From contig NZ_JACNYK010000002.1 in the NCBI RefSeq assembly GCF_014692505.1, positions 62,001-126,000 of the forward strand: a stretch of 64,000 nucleotides of DNA. Direction: 5' to 3'. The notes under the pieces are model-generated. The model did no database searches. It saw only the letters and a program-made list of their open reading frames with translations, and was not told the origin of the DNA. Every line of letters starts with the position of its first letter. Position 1 is the stretch's first letter. The DNA is from Sphingobacterium arenae (GTDB lineage Bacteria > Bacteroidota > Bacteroidia > Sphingobacteriales > Sphingobacteriaceae). This document shows positions 1-7,638 of this stretch, piece after piece. The translations under genes and the position numbers were made by a program.

Positions 1-488
1 GTACTAACGGGGTTGCCTAAGAAATACTTAAAGAAACCATGTGCATAGGGAGCGACATCAAACGGCTCATTGGGATCTATACCTGCTACACAGGAAGCAG
101 TGACGTTTCGCACCGTATTACTACATGCCTCACGAATGGTGATATCATCTTCAGATAATTTAGCCCATAACTCTGGTGTTCTATCCAAACTCACATAGTG
201 TATCTGAATATCTTGACGGGTCGTAAAATGCAGGTTTGAAGAAGCATATTCATCAGACACATCAGCAATCTTAAGCAGTTGCTTAAATGTCAACTTACCA
301 AATGGAATTTTGATGCGTACCATCTGTACACCGGGTTGACGTTGTCCGTAGATACCACGTGCCAGTCTTAAAGATTTAAATTTATCTTCGACTATCTGCC
401 CTTCCCTATAGGCACGAATATTCTTTTCTAAATCGATAATCTCTTGTGGAACAACCGGATTTTCTAACTCTGTTCGGAAACTTTGCAT
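1..488 (-). CDS. nitrite/sulfite reductase, N-terminal part (cut by window edge)
   Basis: The reading frame starts with ATG at 488 and runs off the left edge without a stop, giving the first 162 residues. The translation opens MQSFRTELENPVVPQEI and contains LRLARGIYGQRQPG and SNLHFTTRQDIQIHYV, which are the ferredoxin-like half-domain and substrate-side segments of the sirohaem/Fe4S4 assimilatory nitrite and sulfite reductase family. These enzymes carry out six-electron reduction of sulfite or nitrite in the cytoplasm. The sirohaem-binding cysteines lie further C-terminal and are outside the window, so sulfite cannot be told from nitrite here; sulfite is likelier in this family of bacteria. 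A minus-strand TAACTTTG element at 566-573 could be its -7 box, giving a leader of about 70 nt. Confidence 0.85.
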   Translation of the reverse strand, partial: MQSFRTELENPVVPQEIIDLEKNIRAYREGQIVEDKFKSLRLARGIYGQRQPGVQMVRIKIPFGKLTFKQLLKIADVSDEYASSNLHFTTRQDIQIHYVSLDRTPELWAKLSEDDITIREACSNTVRNVTASCVAGIDPNEPFDVAPYAHGFFKYFLGNPVS

Positions 489-617
489 GAACCTAAACTC
501 TTTTCTATTTACGAATTCTCTAATTTACTCCTCAATATGGCTACATTTTATCAATAGCACATGGGCAAAGTTATAAAATTTTTATCTATTAATAATACAA
601 AATCTACCAATTTAGTA

Positions 618-625
618 TATATTTG
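618..625 (+). promoter_or_regulatory. probable -7 element of the pst promoter
   Basis: TATATTTG matches the Bacteroidota -7 consensus TAnnTTTG. No good TTG -33 element sits 19-21 nt upstream, which would fit a promoter that needs an activator, but no PHO-box could be identified by eye. A start site about 5 nt downstream would leave a leader of about 30 nt before the GTG of pstS. Confidence 0.4.
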
Positions 626-661
626 TGTGAAGTTTTCTGAAGCGATTCAAATGCAAGTTCA

Positions 662-1630
662 GTGAAAATACATAATTATTTAATATACAGCATTTTATAT
701 ATATTTCTATTCATTTCATGCGCCCCCAAAATTAAAGAAGGGTACGACGAAAAAAAAGGTTATATCGGGAATATATCTATTTCGGGAGCATTTGCTCTAT
801 ATCCTATCGCGGTATTATGGAGTGAAGATTTTAAAAAGGAGAACCCGCACGTACGGTTTAATATTTCGGCAGGTGGTGCTGGCAAGGGTATTTCCGACGT
901 ATTATCCAATATGGTGGATATCGGTCTGGTATCCCGCGATTTACATAAACAGGAACTTGAACGCGGTGCTTATCCTATACAGGTAGCGAAAGATGCTGTA
1001 GTAGGTTCTTTTAATTGCAATCATCCGAATTATGCTCTTCTTAAGGAACGTGGGTTGACACGAGCGGAATTAGAAGGGGTTTTTGTACATCGTCGATATA
1101 AGCTTTGGAGCGACATCGATGATCGTTTCATCAATAAACCGATCGAAGTTTATGTACGTTCGGATGCTGCGGGAGCTGCGGAAACTTGGGCAAAGTTTCT
1201 CGGCGTACACCAAGAGGGGTTAAAAGGTGTGGGAATATTCGGAGATCCCGGCTTGGTACAGGCGATTAAGGATAAGCCTCTTTCGATCGGCTTCAGCAAT
1301 GTCAATTTTGTTTATAACCTCAAAACAAAGAAAACAGTCGAAAATATAGCTGTTCTCCCACTGGACCTGAATGGTAATGGGTATGTTGATAAAGAAGAAT
1401 ATTTCTATGATCACCTAGATTCCTTAACGCAAGCTGTTGCCACCAATCATTACCCTTCGCCCCCCTCCCGGGATCTGACATTTGTCATCCGGGCTGATAA
1501 CAAGACAAAATTATTGGCTGCTTTTATACGATTTGTCCTCGAAAAGGAGCAACAGGGCTACTTACTCGAAAATGGATACGTTCCTTTGAACGATGAGATA
1601 AAGAATAATGAATTAACTAAATTAAAGTGA
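662..1630 (+). CDS. pstS: phosphate ABC transporter substrate-binding lipoprotein PstS
   Basis: This 322-residue protein has an N-terminal signal peptide ending in a lipobox (FISC, Cys20), so it is probably a lipoprotein that captures phosphate in the periplasm and delivers it to PstCA. The segment SAGGAGKGISD (about 69-79) matches the phosphate-loop region of PBP-like PstS proteins. The start is GTG; the only nearby upstream ATG, at 651, is out of frame and stops at once. Residues 235-246 read DLNGNGYVDKEE, a canonical EF-hand calcium-loop pattern placed between the two lobes. The stop overlaps the pstC start (GTGA), indicating translational coupling. The assignment as PstS rests on both family resemblance and the pstCAB genes that follow. 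Confidence 0.9.
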   Translation: MKIHNYLIYSILYIFLFISCAPKIKEGYDEKKGYIGNISISGAFALYPIAVLWSEDFKKENPHVRFNISAGGAGKGISDVLSNMVDIGLVSRDLHKQELERGAYPIQVAKDAVVGSFNCNHPNYALLKERGLTRAELEGVFVHRRYKLWSDIDDRFINKPIEVYVRSDAAGAAETWAKFLGVHQEGLKGVGIFGDPGLVQAIKDKPLSIGFSNVNFVYNLKTKKTVENIAVLPLDLNGNGYVDKEEYFYDHLDSLTQAVATNHYPSPPSRDLTFVIRADNKTKLLAAFIRFVLEKEQQGYLLENGYVPLNDEIKNNELTKLK

Positions 1631-2514
1631 GCTGGAGATTATTAAAAGATAAGCTTATACGACAGAGTTTTGCTGCGATGTTGATTTTATCCCTCGTCGT
1701 TATCGCCGTTATACTTATCGGGCTGGGATTAAAATCAATACCGTTGCTGCGTGCGGAAGATTTAGGAACTATACTTACAGAAAGTGTATGGTCGCCATTG
1801 AATGGCAGTTTTGGTTTTTTCCCTTTCATTATGGGGACGGTATGGGTAACTTTTATTTCGCTCATTATTGCCGTACCGCTTTGTATTTTGGCCTCGACTT
1901 ATCTGGTAGAGTATGCTGATGATGCACTGCGGAAGATGGTTTTACCTTTAGTGAATGTTTTGGCGGCCATTCCGCCTGTGCTATATGGCGTTTGGGGGGT
2001 ATTGTTTGTCGTGCCTTTTTTGAGCGAATATATTGCTCCTATTGTGGGGGCTGAAACTACAGGCTATACCGTATTCGCCGGCGGAATTGTTTTGGCCGTA
2101 ATGATTTTCCCCATCATGGTGAGCATTATGGTGGAAGTACTCCAAACTATTCCTTATGAACTGAAAGCTGCCTCGCTATCATTAGGCGCAACCAAATGGG
2201 AAACGATCGTCAAAGTAATCTTGGTGAAATCAAGACCGGGATTAGTTGCGGCGGTTGTTTTAGGGATTTCTCGTGCCTTTGGCGAAACAATAGCCGTTCT
2301 CATGGTCTGCGGAAATATCCCGCAGGTTCCGAAATCGTTCTTCGATGCTGGCTATCCATTACCGGCTTTAATCGCGAATAACTTCGGGGAGATGATGTCT
2401 ATACCCTTGTATGATTCTGCATTGATGTTTGCAGCTTTATTGTTATTTACACTCATTTTTGGATTCAATTTAATATCGCGCATAATTCTCAATAGACTGG
2501 AGGGAAAAGCATAA
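1627..2514 (+). CDS. pstC: phosphate ABC transporter permease PstC
   Basis: A 295-residue integral inner-membrane permease with about six hydrophobic segments and a BPD_transp_1 core. The cytoplasmic coupling (EAA) loop is visible as ELKAASLSLGATKWETI, near residue 180, and contacts the PstB ATPase. With PstA it forms the phosphate channel. It starts with GTG at 1627, inside the pstS stop, and its TAA shares a base with the pstA ATG (TAATG). The overlaps on both sides show a single operon. Length and order pstS-pstC-pstA-pstB are normal for the system; no phoU follows. Confidence 0.92.
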   Translation: MSWRLLKDKLIRQSFAAMLILSLVVIAVILIGLGLKSIPLLRAEDLGTILTESVWSPLNGSFGFFPFIMGTVWVTFISLIIAVPLCILASTYLVEYADDALRKMVLPLVNVLAAIPPVLYGVWGVLFVVPFLSEYIAPIVGAETTGYTVFAGGIVLAVMIFPIMVSIMVEVLQTIPYELKAASLSLGATKWETIVKVILVKSRPGLVAAVVLGISRAFGETIAVLMVCGNIPQVPKSFFDAGYPLPALIANNFGEMMSIPLYDSALMFAALLLFTLIFGFNLISRIILNRLEGKA

Positions 2515-3368
2515 TGTCAAATGTAAATAAACGACTATTTAAAGAAAAAATAGCGAAGGTAGCTATGCAGGTTTCGGGTATAACTATTACGGGCTCTCTT
2601 TTCTTTATCATAGGTACAATTCTTTACAAGGGAATTCCGTATCTGTCTTGGGATATCATTAGCCAGGTGCCAAAAGGGGGATTTTATATGGGTAAAGAAG
2701 GCGGTATTCTAAATGCTATTTTAGGTTCGTTATATTTGGCAACCTCTTCTACTATACTCGCGACGCTTCTCGGAGTTCCCATTTCGGTGTTTCTGAACGT
2801 TTATGTAAAGAGTGGCTCTTTTCTAGAACGTTCATGCAAATTATTATTTGATGTGCTTTTTGGCATCCCTTCTATTGTATATGGCGCCATCGCCTTCAGT
2901 ATCATGGTTTGGGTGGGTATCCGAGCCTCCTTACTGGGTGGAATAATTACGATTACCTTATTAACTATCCCTATTGTCGTTCGAACCATAGATGAGTTGC
3001 TAAGAACGATTCCGATCGATTTGAAACACGTGACCTTTTCGTTAGGTGCAACCCGATGGGAAACGGCAAAAATATGTCTAAAATACATCAAGCCCGGTGT
3101 TTTCACCGCTATACTACTAGCTTTTGGACGTGCTATTGGGGATGTTGCCGGTGTTTTGTTAACCACCGGATTTAGTGATAACTTGCCCAAATATATAGAC
3201 GAACCCGCTGCCACCTTACCCTTAGCTATTTTCTTTCAATTGAGCAGCCCCATTCCGGAAGTACAAGGACGCGCCTATGCTTCCGCTCTAGTTTTAACAT
3301 TTATTATATTAGTTATCGTCATATGCACACACCTGCTGGCATCCAAGCAACGGAAACACAAGATTTAA
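2514..3368 (+). CDS. pstA: phosphate ABC transporter permease PstA
   Basis: A 284-residue inner-membrane permease, the partner of PstC. The coupling loop DLKHVTFSLGATRWETA (around residue 170) is the EAA motif that docks on PstB. Several hydrophobic spans flank it, including one near residues 20-40 and a C-terminal one ending in a basic tail. Start ATG at 2514 overlaps the pstC stop by one base, and its own TAA at 3366-3368 overlaps the pstB ATG in the same TAATG fashion, so all four cistrons are probably translated in a coupled way from one mRNA. Confidence 0.92.
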   Translation: MSNVNKRLFKEKIAKVAMQVSGITITGSLFFIIGTILYKGIPYLSWDIISQVPKGGFYMGKEGGILNAILGSLYLATSSTILATLLGVPISVFLNVYVKSGSFLERSCKLLFDVLFGIPSIVYGAIAFSIMVWVGIRASLLGGIITITLLTIPIVVRTIDELLRTIPIDLKHVTFSLGATRWETAKICLKYIKPGVFTAILLAFGRAIGDVAGVLLTTGFSDNLPKYIDEPAATLPLAIFFQLSSPIPEVQGRAYASALVLTFIILVIVICTHLLASKQRKHKI

Positions 3369-4132
3369 TGAACGCTTCCCGTCCTCATATTCAAATTAAA
3401 GATCTAAATGTTACCATTGAAGGTAAACGTATTTTAAAGAATATAAACTTATCTATCCCCAATAATTCGATTACCTCTATTATTGGCCCGTCTGGCTGTG
3501 GAAAAACTACCCTACTTAAGACCTTAAATCGTCTTGTAGACGATACAAAGGGACTGGAGATCAGTGGGTCTGTTCTGGTGAATGGGGAGGATCTCTATGC
3601 AGATGGCGCAGAGGTTATCCATATACGAAAAAAAATGGGACTACTTTCGCAAAAACCTTTCCCGTTGCCGATGTCCATTTTTGACAATGTGGCATATGGA
3701 CCGCGGATACATGGCGAAAAAAACAAGCGTGTATTAGCGCAACTAGTGGAAACTCAATTGCGGAATGTCGGTTTGTGGGAGGAGGTCAAAGATCGTTTGG
3801 ATGCCTCAGCAACTCGACTTTCGATAGGGCAGCAACAACGTTTATGCTTAGCTCGCGGATTAGCCGTAAAACCAGAAATTATTCTAGGAGATGAATCGAC
3901 TTCGGCGTTGGATCCGGTGTCTACCCAAACCATAGAAAATTTATTGATTGAGCTCAAACAAGACTATACGATTGTGCTGGTGACTCACATTCTCCGCCAA
4001 GCCCGACGGGTATCTGATTATATCATATTTGTGTATGATGGAGAAATAATCGAATTTGGCAAAACAGACGAAATATTGTTGAATCCAAAGCAAGAAATCA
4101 CACAACAATATGTAAAAGGTTTTATCAGTTGA
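3368..4132 (+). CDS. pstB: phosphate ABC transporter ATP-binding protein PstB
   Basis: A 254-residue ABC ATPase that powers phosphate import. Walker A is GPSGCGKTT (40-48); the Q-loop region reads SQKPFPLPMSIFDNVAYG, a PstB hallmark; the signature is LSIGQQQRLCLARG; Walker B and the D-loop read GDESTSALDP, with Ser where most PstB proteins have Pro after the catalytic Glu. An in-frame ATG also exists at 3323, 15 codons upstream and inside pstA, but ATG 3368 gives the TAATG overlap seen elsewhere in the operon and the usual length for the family, so it is preferred. No terminator hairpin was obvious after the stop. Confidence 0.93.
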   Translation: MNASRPHIQIKDLNVTIEGKRILKNINLSIPNNSITSIIGPSGCGKTTLLKTLNRLVDDTKGLEISGSVLVNGEDLYADGAEVIHIRKKMGLLSQKPFPLPMSIFDNVAYGPRIHGEKNKRVLAQLVETQLRNVGLWEEVKDRLDASATRLSIGQQQRLCLARGLAVKPEIILGDESTSALDPVSTQTIENLLIELKQDYTIVLVTHILRQARRVSDYIIFVYDGEIIEFGKTDEILLNPKQEITQQYVKGFIS

Positions 4133-4193
4133 TAAAAAAAGCCAAACTATCATTTGATAATCTGACTTGAATTAGTATTAAATACGATATCTG

Positions 4194-4493
4194 TTATTTC
4201 TCAAAATATCGACGTTCGATTAATGTAAGATTACGTTCTTCCTCTTCCGCATGGTCTATTGCCCCCACTACCGGACATTTACCAGTTACTCCCCGAACGA
4301 TCAAAGCTCCTCCCAACGTAACACCCGATAACGCTCTCAGCGGCTTTTTGATTATTTTCTTTAGACTATATCCCAGGATAAAGCCACCCGCAATAACAGA
4401 AAGCATACGTTCTGAACGCCCTATCGTACCATGTTCACAGGCATCATCCAGTTTAGTTTTCATTTTGTCTACCGCTTGATCTATAATTCCCAT
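4194..4493 (-). CDS. DUF2892-type small membrane protein
   Basis: A 99-residue protein with two hydrophobic stretches (about residues 32-45 and 52-68) connected by a basic turn. The segment GTIGRSERMLSVIAGGFILGYSL and the later GKCPVVGAI match the DUF2892/YgaP-like inner-membrane domain (IGxxERxxRxxxG, then GxCPxY/V). Its function is unknown; in rhodanese fusions the domain anchors the enzyme in the membrane, but here it stands alone. It is convergent with pstB and divergent from the ATP-cone gene. Most of the C-terminal 25 residues are charged and probably cytoplasmic. Confidence 0.7.
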   Translation of the reverse strand: MGIIDQAVDKMKTKLDDACEHGTIGRSERMLSVIAGGFILGYSLKKIIKKPLRALSGVTLGGALIVRGVTGKCPVVGAIDHAEEEERNLTLIERRYFEK

Positions 4494-4584
4494 AACGTAT
4501 TTTTTAATTAGAACAGTTTATTTGTCAAAAATGTTTTGTTGTCTATGTTAAAAGTTGTACTTTTTGGCATCCAAACAGATACAA

Positions 4585-5436
4585 ATGAATATTCATGTAA
4601 AAAAACATTCCGGAGAATTGGTGCCTTTTGAACCGAAAAAATTGAGGCACTCTCTTTCCAAATCAGAGGCATCGGAAGAAGAAGTTGAAAAGGTCTTCCG
4701 AAGCATCCAGCCCCGCCTCTATCACGGTATAACCACACGCGAACTTTATGAATTGGCTTTTGATTTACTAAGAAATCACCGCGATTCCTATGCTGCCAGA
4801 TATTCTTTGAAAAAAGCCCTACGCGATCTAGGGCCTGAAGGCTTTTATTTTGAAAAATGGATCGGTAAATTGTTTGCCAATGCAGGCTACCAAACGACTA
4901 CGGGAAAAACTGTACAAGGTCATGCCGTGACACACGAAATCGATGTAATTGCCACAAAAGGAACAACGATGTTAGCCATAGAATGTAAATTCCGAAACGA
5001 TGTAGATGCAAAAATATCCGTCACTACGCCTATGTACTTCCTTTCGAGAGTAAAAGATATTAAAGAGCTATCCTTTTCTTTTTTTGAAACTTCTCAACAA
5101 TTTACGGATGGTTGGTTAGTGACGAACGCCTATCTTACAACAGATTCTATTCGTTTTGGCGAATATTATAATCTGAACATGTTAGCCTGGGATTATCCCG
5201 CACAGAATAGTATTAAGAACCAAGCAGACGATTTAGCGCTTTATCCTATAACCTGTTTAACGAACTTAAGTAACGCAGAGAAGTCGGCCTTACTCAAAAA
5301 TGGTTGTATCCTTGTCCGCGACCTGGTGGAAAACCCCGAATATCTACAGTCCTTGCAAACCGCATCTTCTCAAAAAAAGCGAATTTTAATCGAAGCTCAA
5401 GAATTAATTCACCAACCGGTTGAGAGCGAGAAATAG
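4585..5436 (+). CDS. ATP-cone domain protein with PD-(D/E)XK nuclease-like domain
   Basis: A 283-residue protein with three recognisable parts. Residues 3-85 form an ATP-cone (VKKHSGELVPFEPKKLRHSL start and repeated helical elements), the nucleotide-sensing module known from ribonucleotide reductase and NrdR. Residues 90-210 look like a Mrr-type restriction-endonuclease fold with Asp120, Glu133 and Lys135 (EIDV...IECKF) in the PD-(D/E)XK arrangement. Residues 228-270 (LTNLSNAEKSALLKNGCILVRDL) resemble a helix-hairpin-helix DNA-binding segment. Start ATG 4585 is chosen over an upstream TTG at 4555 because the ATP-cone begins right after it. A nucleotide-responsive DNA nuclease is an inference; no methylase or other restriction partner is next to it. 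Confidence 0.7.
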   Translation: MNIHVKKHSGELVPFEPKKLRHSLSKSEASEEEVEKVFRSIQPRLYHGITTRELYELAFDLLRNHRDSYAARYSLKKALRDLGPEGFYFEKWIGKLFANAGYQTTTGKTVQGHAVTHEIDVIATKGTTMLAIECKFRNDVDAKISVTTPMYFLSRVKDIKELSFSFFETSQQFTDGWLVTNAYLTTDSIRFGEYYNLNMLAWDYPAQNSIKNQADDLALYPITCLTNLSNAEKSALLKNGCILVRDLVENPEYLQSLQTASSQKKRILIEAQELIHQPVESEK

Positions 5437-5527
5437 TTTCTTGTCAACGTTATTTTCTTCTAAAAATAAAATAATTTTAACACATATTTAACATTATTTA
5501 ACGAAAAAGACGCCATATTTGTACTAA

Positions 5528-5535
5528 TATATTTG
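5528..5535 (+). promoter_or_regulatory. probable -7 element for the small membrane protein gene
   Basis: TATATTTG fits TAnnTTTG; the predicted start near 5540 gives a leader of about 54 nt before ATG 5594. No TTG at the expected distance was seen, so support is partial. Confidence 0.35.
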
Positions 5536-5593
5536 GTTTTTCAGAATAAAAACATTACATTAACTCAAGTGTATTATTTAAAATAATGAAGTT

Positions 5594-5740
5594 ATGAGAA
5601 CGATGGGGTTTGTTATTCAAGATATCCCGGCAGAAGGGAAAGAAACATCGCCTACGGCAGCGATTATTGTAGGAGCTATCATACTGCTTGTTATTATTAT
5701 TGTGCTGTATAGGAGACAAAAGCGAAGATTTAATGATTAA
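5594..5740 (+). CDS. 48-residue single-pass membrane protein
   Basis: Short reading frame with ATG start. It encodes about 20 polar residues, then one hydrophobic helix (roughly residues 22-39, Ala/Ile/Val/Leu rich) and a strongly basic tail (YRRQKRRFND). By the positive-inside rule the C-terminus would be cytoplasmic. It has its own candidate -7 element and ends inside a perfect 22-bp terminator stem, both of which argue that it is expressed. I do not recognise the family. It is convergent with the sigma-54 regulator. It could be a small modulator of a membrane complex, but nothing in the sequence names the partner. Confidence 0.6.
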   Translation: MRTMGFVIQDIPAEGKETSPTAAIIVGAIILLVIIIVLYRRQKRRFND

Positions 5741-5780
5741 AAAAGCGGTAGAAAGTTGTCTACCGCTTTTTTAATCATTA
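5731..5780. terminator. bidirectional terminator, perfect 22-bp stem
   Basis: 5731-5752 is exactly complementary to 5759-5780 around a six-base loop (AAGTTG). The GC core (GCGGTAGA) is flanked by A-runs on one arm and T-runs on the other, so it works as an intrinsic terminator in both directions. The stop codons of both convergent genes (TAA 5738-5740 on plus, TAA 5778-5780 on minus) lie inside the arms. Confidence 0.85.
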
Positions 5781-7163
5781 GTCTGCTCGTTTTAAACCAA
5801 ACTTTTCAATTTTATGATATAAGTGACTACGTTGTATCCCGATATCATCGGCAGTTTTTGAAACATTCCATCCATTTTTATCTAATTTAAAGTTGATAAA
5901 CTCTTTTTCCGCATAATCTTTAAAGTCTTGAAAAGATTCAAATTTATCAAAATGTAGCGTTTGATCTGTCTTACGATTCGGGCTTTCCACCACCGCTATA
6001 TGGTTATTTGACGGATTAGCATACAATGCCACTTCCTTTTCCGTAATTTTTTTATCACTTAGGATAATCAACCGTTCAATCATATTCCGTAATTCACGGA
6101 TATTTCCTGTCCAAGGCAATTCTTGTAAGGCTTGCATTGCTCCTTCTGTGATCTCTTTTGTAGGCGTATTATACCCTCCACATATTTCTTCACAGAAACT
6201 GGACGCTATAATCGGAATATCTACGGTACGTTGCTGCAGGGATGGCACATGAATTAAGATAACACTTAAACGATGGTAAAGGTCCATCCGGAAATTGCCA
6301 TTCTCGATTTCTTTTAGGAGGTCTTTGTTCGTCGCGGCAATGACCCGAACATTCACGTCAATTTCCTTTTCTCCACCTACACGTGTTATTTTGTTTTCTT
6401 GCAATGCACGCAATACCTTCGCTTGTGCCGAAAGGCTCATATCACCAATTTCATCTAGAAATAACGTACCACCATTGGCTTGCTCAAACTTTCCGATACG
6501 TTGCTTTACGGCAGAGGTAAACGACCCTTTTTCATGACCAAATAATTCAGATTCGATTAATTCGGAGGGAATTGCGGCACAGTTGACCTCGATTAAAGGT
6601 GAACTTGCTCGAGCAGACTTCTCATGAAGCCAGTGTGCTACCAGTTCCTTTCCAGACCCGTTTTCTCCAGTTATCAAAACACGTGCTTCTGTTGGCGCTA
6701 CGCGATCTATTGTTTCCTTTATAATACTGATTGTTGGCGATTCACCTAGTATCTCCTTGGTTTTGGAAACTTTTTTCTTTAACACTTTGGTTTCTTTGAC
6801 CAAGACACCTTTTTCAAGGGCATTACGCACGGTAATCAACAGTCTGTTGAGATCGAGTGGTTTTTCCAAAAAGTCGAAAGCCCCTTTTCGGGCGGCTTCC
6901 ACCGCTGTCTCGATGGTACCGTGACCGGAAATCATGATAAAGGGTGTATCACTGATATTTTGCGCCTCTGTCAGGACTTCCATGCCGTCCATCTTATTCA
7001 TTTTGATATCACATAGAACGAGATCTATTTTTTCCTTTTTCAGAATATCCAATCCATCAAACCCGTTATCGACGTCTAGCACTTTGTAATCTTCGTATTC
7101 CAATATATCGCGTAACGAGCTCCTTATAGGTCGTTCATCGTCGATGATTAAGATTGTGGTCAT
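5778..7163 (-). CDS. sigma-54-dependent response regulator (NtrC family)
   Basis: A 461-residue regulator with a receiver domain (1-120, phospho-acceptor Asp52, switch residues in MISGHG and EKPL), an AAA+ ATPase domain (about 140-370; Walker A GENGSGKE at 166-173, Walker B with DEIGD at 237-241, R-finger region further on) and a C-terminal Fis-type helix-turn-helix (VSKTADDIGIQRSHLYHKI). Phosphorylation would license ATP-driven opening of sigma-54 promoters. The loop that touches sigma-54, normally GAFTGA, reads GSFTSA at 213-218, which is unusual. No sensor kinase is adjacent, so the cognate partner is unknown. The gene ends in the shared 22-bp terminator stem. Confidence 0.88.
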   Translation of the reverse strand: MTTILIIDDERPIRSSLRDILEYEDYKVLDVDNGFDGLDILKKEKIDLVLCDIKMNKMDGMEVLTEAQNISDTPFIMISGHGTIETAVEAARKGAFDFLEKPLDLNRLLITVRNALEKGVLVKETKVLKKKVSKTKEILGESPTISIIKETIDRVAPTEARVLITGENGSGKELVAHWLHEKSARASSPLIEVNCAAIPSELIESELFGHEKGSFTSAVKQRIGKFEQANGGTLFLDEIGDMSLSAQAKVLRALQENKITRVGGEKEIDVNVRVIAATNKDLLKEIENGNFRMDLYHRLSVILIHVPSLQQRTVDIPIIASSFCEEICGGYNTPTKEITEGAMQALQELPWTGNIRELRNMIERLIILSDKKITEKEVALYANPSNNHIAVVESPNRKTDQTLHFDKFESFQDFKDYAEKEFINFKLDKNGWNVSKTADDIGIQRSHLYHKIEKFGLKRAD

Positions 7164-7215
7164 TTATATGTTCAACTTGGTGAATAACTAATATAAGTAT
7201 CTTTATTAAAAAAAA

Positions 7216-7603
7216 GAAGCAAACCTTGTAAGCCGGGTTCTGTATCCGTATTTTTTGGACTTCTATCATTTATCTAGGCCTGCATTCGCACACAGGCTCC
7301 ATCAACCTACCCATTACGAATCTCGACAGGTCGAGAGAAGACGAGCAGCCTTCGAATTTCGTAATCTATTTGGTCTTTCAACACACGAGGTTTACCGTAA
7401 TGCATGTCACCATACAATACCGTGAGCTCTTACCTCACGCTTTCACCCTTACCTCGAACGTGTCGAGGCGGTATCCTTTCTGTGGCACTTTCTGTCTCTT
7501 ATTTACATAAGAGCCTTCCCGTTAGGAAGCGTGTTGCTCTATGTTGCCCGGACTTTCCTCTCTCCTGCCCAAGGGCAAGACAGCGATAGAACCAGTTTGC
7601 TTC
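7216..7603 (-). ncRNA. rnpB: RNase P RNA (bacterial class A)
   Basis: On the minus strand the RNA contains the conserved 5' block GAGGAAAGTCCGGGCA (complement of 7545-7560) and the 3' block ACAGAACCCGGCTTA (complement of 7231-7245), which form helix P4 in every bacterial RNase P RNA. The ends are set by P1: GAAGCAAAC at the 5' end (complement of 7595-7603) pairs with GTTTGCTTC (complement of 7216-7224). A T-run on the minus strand at 7207-7215 follows directly and should terminate transcription. It is the catalytic RNA that matures tRNA 5' ends together with the RnpA protein. The length of about 388 nt is normal. Confidence 0.93.
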
Positions 7604-7607
7604 GCCA

Positions 7608-7638
7608 CAAAGTTAAGAAAATTATAAATCTTGCGCAA
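7608..7638 (-). promoter_or_regulatory. rnpB promoter (TTG-N20-TAACTTTG)
   Basis: Reading the minus strand, TTG (complement of 7636-7638) is followed 20 nt later by TAACTTTG (complement of 7608-7615), a perfect Bacteroidota -33/-7 pair. The RNA 5' end inferred from helix P1 lies 5 nt past the final G, which calibrates the start-site distance for other promoters in the window. The promoter overlaps the last codons of the flavoprotein gene that ends at 7622. Confidence 0.75.
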
